A stretch of 64,000 bases of DNA from Nannocystis sp. RBIL2. Its GTDB lineage: Bacteria; Myxococcota_A; Polyangia; Nannocystales; Nannocystaceae. The notes beneath the pieces are model-generated. The model ran no database searches, was not told the origin of the DNA, and saw only the letters and a program-made list of their open reading frames with translations. The DNA lies in assembly GCF_026626745.1 (NCBI RefSeq), contig NZ_JAPNJW010000002.1, forward strand, positions 744,001 through 808,000. Reading direction: 5' to 3'. The stretch's first letter is position 1; every line of letters starts with the position of its first letter. This document shows, in pieces, positions 17,201 to 26,003 of this stretch. The position numbers and the translations under genes are program-made.

Positions 17201-20200
17201 GTGCAGCGAAGGCCCGTGCTTGGCGTCGATCTCGATCGCGTTGCGGTAGCAGCCGATCGCTCGCCGCGTGTCGGCCAGCCGGCTCTCGCACAGCCCGCCC
17301 ATCGTGTGCAGCAGCGCCACCGCGGCCTTGCCCGGCGGCGTGATCACCAGCTCGCGCTCGTAGGTGTTCAGCAGCTCGTCCCAGCGACCTGTCCGATGGT
17401 ACAGGCGGCCGATGCTCGCCAGCGCCGGCGCGTACTTCGGGTCGACCTCGAGCACGCGGCGCAGGCGGACCAGCGCGCCGTCGCGGTCGTCGAGCTTCTC
17501 GTCGAGCACCTCGCCGGCGCGGTGGAGCAGCTGGACGATGCGCGGCTTGTCGAGCGTCTTGCTCGCCTCGAGCTCGATCGCCTCGACCAGCTCCTTGTAG
17601 CGGCCCGCGACCTCGCAGGCCCGCTGCAGCGCGTGGATCGCCCCGATGTGGTCGGGGTCGATCTTCAAGATCCGGCGGTACGTGTGAGCGGCCTGGACCG
17701 GCTCGTTGAGGTAGTCGATGTAGAGGTCGGCGATGCGGGTGAGGTAGGCGATCCGGCGATCGTCCTCCTCGGCCGAGTCGATGCCGCGCTCGAGCAGCTC
17801 GATGAGCTCGTGGTGGCGGCCCGCGGCGGCGAACAGGCGCAGCAGCGCCTTGAAGGCGGTCGCCAGGCCCGGGTGCAGCGTCAGCGCGCGCGAGTGGTAC
17901 TCCATCGCCCGCTCGGGATCCTCGAGCTGGATCTCGTGGATCTCCGCCATCTTGGTGTACGCCGCGGCCGCCCGCTGGGCGTCGTTGACCGCCTCGGCCT
18001 CGGCCTGCAGCATGTGCAGCAGGCGGTCCCACTGCTTCTTGCGCGTCAGCAGCTTCGACAGCGCGCGCAGGCTCGGGCGGTAGGCCGGCTCGATGTCCAG
18101 CGCCGCCTCGTACCAGACCATCGCCTCGTCCTCGTTGTGGAGGCGGTTCTCGACGATGTCGCCGATCTGGTAGAGGACGCTGATCTTCTCCGACGGCAGC
18201 TCGAGCAGCTCGACCAGAGTCTGCAGCGTGCGCGTCATCGCGTCGTAGCGCTCCGCGGCCTCGTACAGGCGGATCAGCTCCTCGAGCACCAGGCGGTAGC
18301 GCGGGCTCTCGGTGACCGAGCGCTCGAGCGCGGCGATCGCCTTGTCGCGGCTGCCGAGCCGTTCGGAGTGCAGGCGGGCGATCCGGTAGTAGGACATCGC
18401 CCGCACTTCGGGGTCGCTCAGCTGCTGCGCCTCGCGCTCGAGCACGCTGATGAGCTCGCGCCAGCGGTGCTGCCCGTGGTGCAGGCGCTTGAGCGCCGCG
18501 AACGCGCCCGAGGCCGCCGGGTCGAGGTCGAGCGCCGTCTCGAGCAGCTCGACCGAGCTGCCGACGCTCTTGAGCCGCACCTCGGCCAGGTGGGCGCGGC
18601 GGGCCACCAGCGCCGAGCGCAGGCGCGGGTCCTTCTCGACCGCGCTGGCCAGCTGCGCCGTCGTCCGCTCGAGCTGGTCCCACGCGCCGGCCTTGGCGTC
18701 GAGCTGCTCGAGCGCGCGGAGGTAGGCGACGTTGCTCGGATCGAGGTCGCGGGCCTGGGCGAACGTCGAGCGCGCCTCGCCCTCGTTGGCGAGCCCGTCG
18801 AGCAGCACCGTGGCCTTGGCCGCCAGCAGCGCCGCCTTGCGCTTCTGGTCCGAGGTCAGCCGGATCTCGGTGTCGAACAGCGGCAGCGCGCGCGACCAGT
18901 TCTTCTGCGCCAGCAGCGAGCGCCGCGCCCCGCGGACCACCGGCAGGAACTCCGGCGCCAGCCCGTGCGCGCGCAGGTAGTAGGTCGACGCCTGGGCGAC
19001 GTCGCCGAGCGGGTACTCGTAGAGCCGGCCGATCTCGTACGACAGCCGGGCCGCGCGGAACAGATCGGGCTGGGTCGCCAGCTCGGCCTCCCACGCCTCG
19101 ATCTGGGCCTGGGCCGCGCGCAGGAACGGGTTCTCGGCCGCCATCGCCGGGCTCGAGATGGTCCGCGTCACCGGCCCCGAGGGCCCGCGCGCGCCGGTCG
19201 CCGGCACCCCCGAGGGGCCCGACATCGGCGTGGTCCGCGAGCGCGGCGGCTCGCCGGGCGCGAGCGGAGCTGGCCCCGAGGACCTGTCCCCGAAGACCTG
19301 TCCCGGAGCACCTGGCAGAGGGGACCTGTCCGAAGGAGCCTGTCCTCTCGGGTTGGGCGGCGGCGCGCCGCGGGCGAGCAGGCGGGTCCGCAGCGCCTCG
19401 GGCATCGGCGCCGCCGGGCCGGGCCGGGGCGTGGTGTCGGGGTTGGACAGGCGCGTCGCCGAGTCGGAGGACAGGCGCGTCGCCGAGTCGGAGGCGCGCG
19501 GCGCCTCGACGGGCGCGCGGGCCGCCTGGACCACGGCCGGATCGATCTCGCCGTCGCGGGCCGTCGCCGCCAGCACGTCGATCTGCGGCGTGACCCCCGA
19601 GGGCTCGGCGTCGATGTCCACCTCGAGATCGACCGGGATCGTCTTCGCCGCCGCGACCTCTTCCGGCTTGCCTGGCCGAGCCGGCGGGGCGCCCGCCCCG
19701 GCGACCGGCGGGACCACGGGCGGCACCGGGCCGGCCGCGGCCGGCTGCGGTTGCGACGGCGCCTTCGAGTTGGCGCCGCTGCCGATCAGCGTGGTGGTGC
19801 CGAGCGCCGGCGTGGGTCGGGAGACCCCACGCATCGGCATGGCGCCGAGGCTCTTGCCGAGCCCGCCGAGCCCCAGGTTCGGCGGCGCCGGCTTGCCGGA
19901 CTCGGCCGCGGGCTTGGGCTCGTTCAGCTTGGCGAACGGCCGCGACGGCTCCGGCTTCGCGGGCGCAGGCGCCGGCGCGGACGCCTTCGGCGGCTCCATC
20001 TTCTCGGTCTTCACCTCGGGCGCTCGCGGCGCCGGCGGCACCGGCCGCGTCGGCGGGCGCGCCGGTTCGTCGGCCTGCAGTTCGATGTCGTCGTCGATGT
20101 CGACCTCGATCGGCGGCATCGTGGGCATCGGCGGGATCGCACCGGGCCGAGCCGCCACGCCCAGCCCCGTCGCTCGCTCGTCGACGATGATCGCGTCGAA

Positions 20201-20317
20201 CAGATCTGCGGGATCGCGGGGAATCTCGTCGTCCCGGAGCGGCCCGCCGGGAAGATTGATCGGAGGCCGACCCGGAGAGCTCGCGGGCTTTCCACCCTTG
20301 TCGTCTTGCTGCGCCAC
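14192..20317 (-). CDS. Giant tetratricopeptide-repeat protein (2041 aa)
   Basis: The first 420 residues are a Pro/Ala-rich, low-complexity, acidic-patterned region (EVDIDDDIELQADE). From about 430 to 1650 there is one long solenoid of TPR-like units (recurrent E-x-A-x-x-A/Y-x-x-A-L-x-x-D/E-P patterns). The C-terminal 350 residues form a separate domain with an Ala-rich, metalloprotease-free fold. The GTG at 20317 starts MAQQDDKGGK. There is no signal peptide, so it is probably a cytoplasmic scaffold. A duplicated DSATRLS motif (around 19450-19495) and a 14-bp array (19283-19352) lie in the disordered N-terminal part. It is divergent from the pseudokinase gene, with a palindrome between them, suggesting a shared regulatory theme. 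Confidence 0.85.
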   Translation of the reverse strand: MAQQDDKGGKPASSPGRPPINLPGGPLRDDEIPRDPADLFDAIIVDERATGLGVAARPGAIPPMPTMPPIEVDIDDDIELQADEPARPPTRPVPPAPRAPEVKTEKMEPPKASAPAPAPAKPEPSRPFAKLNEPKPAAESGKPAPPNLGLGGLGKSLGAMPMRGVSRPTPALGTTTLIGSGANSKAPSQPQPAAAGPVPPVVPPVAGAGAPPARPGKPEEVAAAKTIPVDLEVDIDAEPSGVTPQIDVLAATARDGEIDPAVVQAARAPVEAPRASDSATRLSSDSATRLSNPDTTPRPGPAAPMPEALRTRLLARGAPPPNPRGQAPSDRSPLPGAPGQVFGDRSSGPAPLAPGEPPRSRTTPMSGPSGVPATGARGPSGPVTRTISSPAMAAENPFLRAAQAQIEAWEAELATQPDLFRAARLSYEIGRLYEYPLGDVAQASTYYLRAHGLAPEFLPVVRGARRSLLAQKNWSRALPLFDTEIRLTSDQKRKAALLAAKATVLLDGLANEGEARSTFAQARDLDPSNVAYLRALEQLDAKAGAWDQLERTTAQLASAVEKDPRLRSALVARRAHLAEVRLKSVGSSVELLETALDLDPAASGAFAALKRLHHGQHRWRELISVLEREAQQLSDPEVRAMSYYRIARLHSERLGSRDKAIAALERSVTESPRYRLVLEELIRLYEAAERYDAMTRTLQTLVELLELPSEKISVLYQIGDIVENRLHNEDEAMVWYEAALDIEPAYRPSLRALSKLLTRKKQWDRLLHMLQAEAEAVNDAQRAAAAYTKMAEIHEIQLEDPERAMEYHSRALTLHPGLATAFKALLRLFAAAGRHHELIELLERGIDSAEEDDRRIAYLTRIADLYIDYLNEPVQAAHTYRRILKIDPDHIGAIHALQRACEVAGRYKELVEAIELEASKTLDKPRIVQLLHRAGEVLDEKLDDRDGALVRLRRVLEVDPKYAPALASIGRLYHRTGRWDELLNTYERELVITPPGKAAVALLHTMGGLCESRLADTRRAIGCYRNAIEIDAKHGPSLHSLQRLLERGKSWQELVDVLETELRGLSEPRARAQVAYRIGRVYEEHLGDPPRAVVAYQAALQALGDYRPALDGLARVRAALEAWPGVVEDLAQEAATAKDGSLATAALLRAGEVFAEQLGQAERAIAAYERVLEREPGNLAAMLALDALYRQQGMWKSLADLQVRLSKHVADDGAKVAALRELARLYEGPVGADIDTIRNTYAAVLQRAPTDPVALSGLERLAIAGRDDQTLARIDAQVVNIEGEDPTLLGAYYTRLGETLERAGSLQAAAKSYEMALTGDPESLGAILGLVRVSTLIDDPRALAAAKARLAAAERSGETAANLLVETAKIRLQRLDDPESATRDLELALERYPDHAEAADMLYKILLMLEQGTRLLEKLSQAAAAARGAERSAALWLRIAELYADELGNLAGGISVLRRVLRDRPRHVPMLLFLADLYNRNAQWGDAAEIYGEILQVASQPDALFTANRNLAGLLADHIGDLPRARQCLEAALQARPDDRGALLALTDVYARMGDGAAAAETARRLLRASTTIDDRVAAIVHLAHIELHQGRRLQGLEALLSAVALEGPDGVAAGEYAKQVQSADDWELYEQALMRHLQQVAGDDAKLGRAYLELARVQGEAMQRSDKAIGTLEFGIAEVKQNLPLRLALGERLRAQGLADQAGAVFRQAAGLYPASPDPWRGLVQCYVDRGKMAEAALGLGPLCVLGAASESDMRALTRMTPKPASAAPNSFAPEVLRAQLDRSQQGAVAEKLINAISLSLSKLYLGDLNRFSVNAKEKITARSGNPLRGFVDKIAGLFGLPDYDLYVYRGAGTTVSLEFGALPVVLVPATVLRLSEPQQAFVIARALAYVQRGLQAVTRFKASELMLILAAAARTAAPNYGSNLADPSALDDLQRRIVKVLGRRERQVLQDVSAEYAQSAPVDFHAWYADLKTTSLRAAALIAADLPSCAALLRQEDQALLYLEGEELVFNSEVIADLLRFWCSESAIDLRRRTGLLTG
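19283..19352. repeat. In-frame 14-bp CCTG array inside the TPR gene
   Basis: CCTG occurs at 19283, 19297, 19311, 19325 and 19339 in perfect 14-bp register with TCC-rich spacers. On the coding (minus) strand it is translated as part of the disordered linker around residue 330 (APSDRSPLPGAPGQVFGDR). All five tetramers are the same CCTG orientation, unlike the mixed intergenic arrays. Confidence 0.9.
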
Positions 20318-20555
20318 GGTGACGCGAGTATGCCCGATCCGGCGGCCGATGGACCTGCTGGCCGGGCGCTTGCGACCGGAATTCCGCCGTACTCGGGCGC
20401 TTCGGCCGGTTTTGCGCGAAGTCCGCAGGCGGCTCGCCCGTCCGGCGCACTGCGATCCCCCGCGTCGTGCGGCCGTCTGTCGCGAGCCGATGGCGCCGTC
20501 GCGACGGCGTTCGCTCGCGACCGAGGATCGAATGCGATCGCGGCCTGTGATCGAT

Positions 20556-20571
20556 CTGACCGATCGGTCAG
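20556..20571. promoter_or_regulatory. 16-bp perfect palindrome, candidate operator
   Basis: CTGACCGATCGGTCAG is a perfect palindrome in the divergent region between the TPR gene (start 20317) and the pseudokinase gene (start 20637). Its length and form resemble TetR-family operators. No TetR gene is in the window. Confidence 0.45.
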
Positions 20572-20636
20572 CCTCGAGAAAGCAAATTTCTTGCGCTCGT
20601 CCGTCCGCTGGTCACTATGCTTCCGGCGGATCGATC

Positions 20637-22613
20637 ATGGCGAGCACCGACGACAGCCCGCGCGCCGACGTCTCGATGACCTCGGGGCCAGGTGTCCTGC
20701 TGGGCGGCCGCTATCGCCTCTCCAGCCGGCTCGGGCGTGACACGCTCGGCGAGCTCATGCGCGGCGAGGACCTCGAGCTGGGGCGACCGATCGCAGTGAG
20801 GTTCGTACCCCCCGAGCTCGTCGTCGGCGACGAGCTCGTCGCCCGCCTCGAGCTCCGCCGCAGCCGCAACCTCCGCTTGCCGCGCGGCGACGTGCCGCTG
20901 CTGGCCGATCTCGTCGATCTCCTCGACCTCGGGCACGACGAGCGCGGCCGGATCTTCGTCGTCACCGACATGTTCCCGGACGCCAGCCTGGCCGACGAGC
21001 TCGCGCGCCAGGGCCCGCCGCCGTGGCAGCGCCTGCGCTCGCTGCTGGTGCGCGCCTGCCAGATCGTCCACCTGTCCCATGAGCACGGAATGATCCGCCA
21101 GGATCTTTCGACCAGCAGCCTGTATCCAGTGCGCGACAAGAACGACCCGGGCACGCTCAAGGTCGTCAGCCCCGGCCTGCTGGTCGCCAGCGGCGGGCGG
21201 GTGTGGTCGTGCGCCGATCCCAAGGCGGCGCTGCGGCTGGCCCGCTACGCCGCGCCGGAGCAGATCAGCACCGGCGTCATCGATCGCCGCACCGACGTCT
21301 ACGCGCTCGGCGTCATCCTCTACGAGTGCCTCACCGGCCGGGTGCCGTTCGTCGACCCGCGCCCGGCTCACGTCCTCGCGGCCCACCTCATCACCCCGCC
21401 CGCGCCGTTTCCTGCGGCCGTGCGGCGCCGGATCCCCGCCGAGCTCGAGGCCATCGTCCTGCGCGCCCTCGCCAAGTCGCCCGACGATCGCTGGCCCACG
21501 GTGATGGCGCTCGCCAACGCCATGGCCGCGATCGAGGTCGGCCGGCTGCAGTTCAGCGGCACCCTCGACACCGGCGACGCCGACGACTTCACCGAGCACC
21601 TCGAGCCGCAGGCCTCGGCCCTCAGCATGCGCGTCGACCGGGCGCGCCTGTCGGGGCGCGCCGGCCTCGTGCCCGTGTCCGACGCCGCCAGCACCGGCGA
21701 GCACGCCCTGCGCGACATCCTCGACGCCGCCGACAGCAGCGCCGTCCTGTCGCGCACCGCCACCTCGATCCACGACAGCGCCCCCACTTTGCCCTACGGC
21801 CGCGCCAGCGAGTCGGCCACCCGCTGGGCCGTGCCGCCCGAACCCGGCTCGCCCCGCCTGTCGCCGCGTCGCCTGGTGCCGCTGCTGGTCGCCGCGGGCC
21901 TGTGCCTCGTCACCGCCGGGATCGTCAGCGGCTCGCTGCGCCCTGCGCCGGGGCGGCCCGTGAGCGGCTCGTTCGACGGCGCGGTCGCCCTGTCGACCCC
22001 TCGCCCGGCCGCGAAGTCCCCGTCCGGCTCCGCCACGGGCCGCATGGGTCCTGTCATCCCCGCCTCGACCCTGAAGCCTGCCAGCGTCCCCGAGGAGCCC
22101 TGCACCGACCCGCAGCACGGCGAGTGCTCGGGCACCGCCGACCACGCCGACGCGCTCGCAGCAGACCCCCCCGCGCCCTCGTCCGCGGCCAAGAAGGCCG
22201 CGGCGCTCCACGGCCCGTCGGCCGCGCAGCCGCCCCTCCCGGGCCTCGTCCCCGCCCGTCCTCCCGGCTCGCCTGCAGCGAGCGTCCCCCCGGCATCGCC
22301 CCCAGGCGACGCGCCAGGCCTCGCAGACGGCCCTGCCAGCCCATCGCCAGGCGCCGACGTCCCCGGCAGCCCGGCCTCGATGGCGCCGTTTCTGGCCCTC
22401 CAGCCGCCCCCGTCGGGCGCCGGGCCGTCCCAGGCGTCCCCGTCCGTCCCGCCCGCCGAGGACCGCGTTCCAGCCGCCGGCAAACGGTCGGCAGCGCGTC
22501 CGAAGCCCGCTCCCTTGCCGCGCAAGCCGGCTCCGGGCGCGAGGCCGTCCGACGACGGCGGCCACGAGCTGCCGGACCCGGCCGGACCTCGGCCGGCCAC
22601 TCCGGCGCCGTGA
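20637..22613 (+). CDS. Membrane-anchored Ser/Thr pseudokinase
   Basis: A 658-aa protein. Residues about 22-300 follow the bacterial Ser/Thr kinase (Hanks) layout: LGGRYRLSSRLGRDTLGEL, a helical lobe, APEQISTGVIDRRTDVYALGVILYECLTGRVPF and RALAKSPDDRWPT. Key catalytic elements are missing: the VAIK lysine is Arg (IAVRF), the HRDLKPxN loop reads IRQDLSTSSL, and DFG reads VSPG. A single membrane segment lies at about 410-432, followed by a Pro/Ala-rich tail of more than 200 residues. It is probably a pseudokinase scaffold or ligand-sensing receptor. The 14-bp-like unit at 21071 is weak. Confidence 0.85.
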   Translation: MASTDDSPRADVSMTSGPGVLLGGRYRLSSRLGRDTLGELMRGEDLELGRPIAVRFVPPELVVGDELVARLELRRSRNLRLPRGDVPLLADLVDLLDLGHDERGRIFVVTDMFPDASLADELARQGPPPWQRLRSLLVRACQIVHLSHEHGMIRQDLSTSSLYPVRDKNDPGTLKVVSPGLLVASGGRVWSCADPKAALRLARYAAPEQISTGVIDRRTDVYALGVILYECLTGRVPFVDPRPAHVLAAHLITPPAPFPAAVRRRIPAELEAIVLRALAKSPDDRWPTVMALANAMAAIEVGRLQFSGTLDTGDADDFTEHLEPQASALSMRVDRARLSGRAGLVPVSDAASTGEHALRDILDAADSSAVLSRTATSIHDSAPTLPYGRASESATRWAVPPEPGSPRLSPRRLVPLLVAAGLCLVTAGIVSGSLRPAPGRPVSGSFDGAVALSTPRPAAKSPSGSATGRMGPVIPASTLKPASVPEEPCTDPQHGECSGTADHADALAADPPAPSSAAKKAAALHGPSAAQPPLPGLVPARPPGSPAASVPPASPPGDAPGLADGPASPSPGADVPGSPASMAPFLALQPPPSGAGPSQASPSVPPAEDRVPAAGKRSAARPKPAPLPRKPAPGARPSDDGGHELPDPAGPRPATPAP

Positions 22614-22729
22614 CGCGCGTGTGACTTAACGGCGCGGGGGGTCCTCGGGACCGCGCGTGGGGCCGCCCCGGGCGACTTTGCGGCCGACCTCGCCGGAGGG
22701 TTTGCCACCGCCTCCGCCATCGCCTATCC

Positions 22730-23095
22730 ATGATGTCCATGGGTTCATACGAACATGACGACGACGATCGCCCCGGCGTCGCCGCCCGCTTCGCCAAGGG
22801 TTCCCTGCTCGTGCTCGGCGGCCTGTTCGCCCTGATGATCGCCGCCAGGATGGTGTTCGGCCTGTTCTTCGCCGTCCTCGGCAACGTCCTGTTCGTCGGC
22901 GCCCTCGCCGGCGCCGGCTACATCGGCTACCGCCTGGTGGCGGGCAGCGGCGAGCGCAAGGCCGTCACCGGCGGCCGCAGCGCCCGCGCCCTCGGGCCCG
23001 GCCGCAAGCGCAGCGGCGGCGACGACTTCGAGCGCAAGATGCGGGAGCTCGAGGCCATCGAGCGCCAGCTCGACGCCGAGATCTCGAAGCGCTGA
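22730..23095 (+). CDS. Small two-TM membrane protein
   Basis: A 121-aa protein with an acidic N-terminus (YEHDDDDRPG), two adjacent hydrophobic helices (about 24-45 and 48-70) and a basic, then helical, C-terminal tail (DDFERKMRELEAIERQLDAEI). No family recognised. Three in-frame ATGs occur within the first four codons; the first is used here. It lies 116 bp after the pseudokinase and may be co-expressed with it. Confidence 0.7.
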   Translation: MMSMGSYEHDDDDRPGVAARFAKGSLLVLGGLFALMIAARMVFGLFFAVLGNVLFVGALAGAGYIGYRLVAGSGERKAVTGGRSARALGPGRKRSGGDDFERKMRELEAIERQLDAEISKR

Positions 23096-23102
23096 ACGAG
23101 CG

Positions 23103-23214
23103 CATGGCACGAAGGACAGGCCCTTTGGGACCTGTCCTTTCGCGCATACGCGATCGGACATGTCCTTTCGGACCTTTCCTGAAGAACATGTCCGAACGAA
23201 CTCCTGCCCTGAGC
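23103..23214. repeat. Intergenic 14-bp array, eight positions in register
   Basis: Tetramers at 23103 (CATG), 23117 (CAGG), 23131 (CCTG), 23145 (CATA), 23159 (CATG), 23173 (CCTT), 23187 (CATG) and 23201 (CTCC) are spaced by exactly 14 bp. Most spacers read TCC-TTTC-GGA or close to it, so adjacent units form inverted repeats with 4-base loops. It follows the stop of the small membrane protein by eight bases. Confidence 0.9.
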
Positions 23215-23446
23215 GCAGGACACCGGCCAGGAAACCGACGGCGCGCCCGAGTCAGACGCTGGACCGACCGAATCGGACGGAACCCCGAGATACGAGACCC
23301 GGACCGTGAACCTCCGGCGACCGGCGGCTAGGTGGCTCGCCGCCGGTCGAGCGCCGTCCCGGCGCTCGCCGAAGCCCCTCGCCCGACCTCGCCTGGATCC
23401 GCGCCGTTGGAGGCTCGCCCGAGCGCCCAGAGCCCTCGAAGGCGCC

Positions 23447-23637
23447 GCTCGCCCTGCCTCGCCGTCAAGGCGGCTCGTATCGCGCCCACACGCCTCACCC
23501 GCGCCGGCGCGCGGTCGCATGGATCCGGCGCGCCAGCGCGGGCTCGCCCTGCCTCGCCGTCAAGGCGGCTCGTATCGGCCCCGCACGCCTCACACGCCCC
23601 AGCGCGCGCTCGCGTTGATCCGGCGCGCCAGCGCGGG
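23447..23637. repeat. Two tandem copies of a ~95-bp GC-rich segment
   Basis: A segment beginning GCTCGCCCTGCCTCGCCGTC at 23447 is repeated at 23542 with a few substitutions, giving two tandem units of 95-96 bp. A third degenerate copy may precede them. It is non-coding as far as can be seen and lies just before the phosphatase gene. Confidence 0.75.
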
Positions 23638-23649
23638 CACGATCGCGGG

Positions 23650-24372
23650 GTGAGCCGACTGCTGATCATCCGCCACGGCCAGGCTTCGCTCGGCGCCGCC
23701 GACTACGACGTCCTCTCGCCGCTCGGCGAGCGGCAGGCCGACGCCCTCGGCCGCTACCTCGCGCGCATGATCGATCCGCCGCACGCCATCTACGCCGGCC
23801 CGCGCAAGCGTCAGCGCGACACCGCGGCCCTGCTCGTCGCCGGCGCGCGGCAGACCGGCGCCGAGTTCCCCGACCCGAGCGAGCTGCTCGACTTCGACGA
23901 GTACCCCGCGATCGCGCTGATGAAGGACGCCATGCCGTCGCTGTGCGAGCGCGACCCCGAGCTCGCAGCCCTGGCCACCACGTGGATGGCGGCCGAGCGC
24001 GGCACGCCCGGGCACCAGCGGGCCTTCGAGCTGGTGTTCCAGGCCGCCATGCAGCGCTGGCACGCCGGCGAGGTCGAGCACCCCGCGGTCGAGCCCTTCC
24101 GCGAGTTCCAGGCCCGAGTCGCCCGCGGCCTCGACCACGTCATGCAGCAGCACCCGCGCCAGAGCACCGTCCTGGTCGTCACCTCGGCCGGGCCGGTCGG
24201 CGTCGTCACTGCCCTCGCGCTCGGCCTCGACACCTGGGCTGGCCTCAAGACCAGCTTCATCGTCCACAACGCCTCGCTCACCGAGTTCGCCTACCGCCCC
24301 GGCGAGGTGCAGCTGCGGGTCTTCAACGCCCTCCCGCACATCCACGAGCGCGCCCACGTCACCCTGCGCTGA
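23650..24372 (+). CDS. Histidine phosphatase family protein
   Basis: A 240-aa protein with the RHG catalytic motif at the extreme N-terminus (LLIIRHGQAS), the LSPLGERQADALG helix, and VLVVTSAGPVGVV replacing the usual G-H-G second histidine strand. The family transfers phosphate via His; substrates range from phosphoglycerate to lipids. In the late motif the usual His appears as Ser-Ala-Gly (TSAGP), which may lower or alter activity. The GTG at 23650 is used, since upstream codons run into the tandem repeat. Confidence 0.8.
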   Translation: MSRLLIIRHGQASLGAADYDVLSPLGERQADALGRYLARMIDPPHAIYAGPRKRQRDTAALLVAGARQTGAEFPDPSELLDFDEYPAIALMKDAMPSLCERDPELAALATTWMAAERGTPGHQRAFELVFQAAMQRWHAGEVEHPAVEPFREFQARVARGLDHVMQQHPRQSTVLVVTSAGPVGVVTALALGLDTWAGLKTSFIVHNASLTEFAYRPGEVQLRVFNALPHIHERAHVTLR

Positions 24373-24726
24373 TCGGCGGCCTGCAGCGAGATCGCCCCGA
24401 GGCCGGGTGAGCGCATCCAAGGCCTTCGCGTCATCACAAGCGCGCGCATCACGTTCGCCCCCACGGGTCTTCCTGTCCGCACCGCGAGCGGGCCTCGCCT
24501 GCTGCACCGCCCGTGAACCTCGCGCGCAGCCCTCGGCTGCTGCACAGCACGCTCGTGCTCTCGGCCCGAGAGCCACGAGACCCACCGGACGTGAACACCG
24601 CCCCGTAGCCTCACCACCCGAGCGCGAGGCGCCACGACGGTCGGCCCCGACGCCCTCCACTCGCCGCACCGGGCCTCTTGCGCGCCGTGGCTCCGAACGC
24701 GCCTCCTGCGGTAGCCTGGCGTCATC
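24373..24726. other. Intergenic region with no feature seen
   Basis: About 350 bp between the phosphatase and the acyl-CoA dehydrogenase. No coding potential, RNA gene or 14-bp unit was recognised. It presumably carries the promoter for the downstream pair. Confidence 0.4.
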
Positions 24727-25932
24727 ATGGACTTTGCGATCCCGCCCGCGACCGAGGCCCTGCTCGACCGAGCCCGCGCCTTCATGCGCACCCACGTCTT
24801 CCCGGTCGAGCCGACCGTGCTCGCGCGTGGCGTCGCCGACAGCGACGACGTCGTCGCCGGCCTGCGCTCGGCGGCCCGCGCCGAGGGTCTGTGGCTGCCG
24901 CAGATGGCCAAGGACGAGGGCGGGCTCGGCCTCTCGCTCCTCGATCACGGCCTCTTGAGCGAGGTCCTCGGCCACAGCCCGCTCGGTCACCTCGCCTGCA
25001 ACTGCCAGGCGCCCGACGCCGGCAACATGGAGATCCTCCACCGCTACGCCACCGCCGCCCAGCGCGAGCGCTGGTTGGAACCACTGCTGCGCGGCGACAT
25101 CCGCAGCTGCTTCGCCATGACCGAACCGGACACCGCCGGCTCCAACCCCACCCAGCTGCGCTGCACCGCCCGCCTCGACGGCGACGACTACGTCCTCGAC
25201 GGCCGCAAGTGGTTCACCACCGGCGCCGACGGGGCCGCCTTCGCAGTCGTCATGGCCGTCACCGATCCAGCCGCCGAGGCCCACCGGCGGGCCAGCATGC
25301 TGATCGTCCCGACCGACACCCCCGGCTTCCGCCGCGTCCGCAACGTCCCGATCTTCGGCCACTCCGGCGCCGGCTGGGACTCGCACGCCGAGATCGAGTT
25401 CATCGCCTGTCGTGTCCCCAAGGACAGCTTGCTCGGGCCCGCCCACGGCGGCTTCGTCATCGCCCAGGAGCGCCTCGGCCCCGGGCGGATCCACCACTGC
25501 ATGCGCTGGCTCGGCATCTGCGAGCGCGCCCTCGGCCTGATGGCCGCGCGGGCCGTCAGCCGCGAGCTCGCTCCCGGCGAGCGCCTCGCCGACAAGCAGA
25601 TCGTCCAGTTCTGGCTGGCCGAGTGCCGCGCCCGCATCGACGCCGCCCGCCTCCTGGTCCTGCGCACCGCCTGGCTGATCGACCAGCACGGCTTCGCCGC
25701 CGCCCGCGACGACATCTCCCTGATCAAGTTCCACGTCGCCGAGGTCCTGTCCGAGGTCCTCGACCGCGCGATCCAGGTCCACGGCGCGCTCGGCCTCACC
25801 GACGACACCGTGCTCGCCTTCTTCTACACCCGCGAGCGCGGCGCCCGGATCTACGACGGCCCCGACGAGGTCCACAAGGTCGCCGCCGCCCGCCGGATCC
25901 TCGCCCGCCACCGCCCGGGCCGGGCCGGCTGA
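24727..25932 (+). CDS. Acyl-CoA dehydrogenase (ACAD10/11-like)
   Basis: A 401-aa flavoenzyme. Motifs include the FAMTEPDTAGSNPTQ active-site loop, DGRKWFTTGADG, ERLGPGRIHHCMRWLGICERAL and the C-terminal YDGPDEVHKVAAARRIL, which is typical of the ACAD10/11 and related bacterial group. The next gene is an APH-type kinase, the same pair that is fused in animal ACAD10/11, where it handles 4-hydroxy acids (family knowledge). A 14-bp-type unit lies in coding sequence at 25411-25428. Confidence 0.9.
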   Translation: MDFAIPPATEALLDRARAFMRTHVFPVEPTVLARGVADSDDVVAGLRSAARAEGLWLPQMAKDEGGLGLSLLDHGLLSEVLGHSPLGHLACNCQAPDAGNMEILHRYATAAQRERWLEPLLRGDIRSCFAMTEPDTAGSNPTQLRCTARLDGDDYVLDGRKWFTTGADGAAFAVVMAVTDPAAEAHRRASMLIVPTDTPGFRRVRNVPIFGHSGAGWDSHAEIEFIACRVPKDSLLGPAHGGFVIAQERLGPGRIHHCMRWLGICERALGLMAARAVSRELAPGERLADKQIVQFWLAECRARIDAARLLVLRTAWLIDQHGFAAARDDISLIKFHVAEVLSEVLDRAIQVHGALGLTDDTVLAFFYTRERGARIYDGPDEVHKVAAARRILARHRPGRAG

Positions 25933-26003
25933 CCCTTCGCACCTGTCCCTGCGAACCTGTCCTTTCCGACCTTCCCCATTCGACCTGTCCTGGAGGACTC
26001 ATG
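25928..26003. repeat. 14-bp array bridging two genes and carrying the RBS
   Basis: GCTG 25928, CCTG 25942, CCTG 25956, CCTT 25970, CCTG 25984 and CTCA 25998 are all 14 bp apart. The array begins at the stop codon of the acyl-CoA dehydrogenase gene and ends in the start codon region of the kinase gene. The last spacer, TCCTGGAGGA, contains the likely ribosome-binding site. Confidence 0.9.

Noticed and set aside
13841..20740. A 2299-codon open frame on the plus strand
   Set aside because: It is the mirror of the TPR gene in GC-rich DNA, with Arg/Gln/Val-rich low-complexity translation and no domain. The minus-strand frame has clear TPR repeats.
23590..25911. A 773-codon minus-strand frame opposite the phosphatase and acyl-CoA dehydrogenase genes
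   Set aside because: Val/Ala/Gly/Asp-rich mirror translation without motifs. Both plus-strand genes have clear family signatures.
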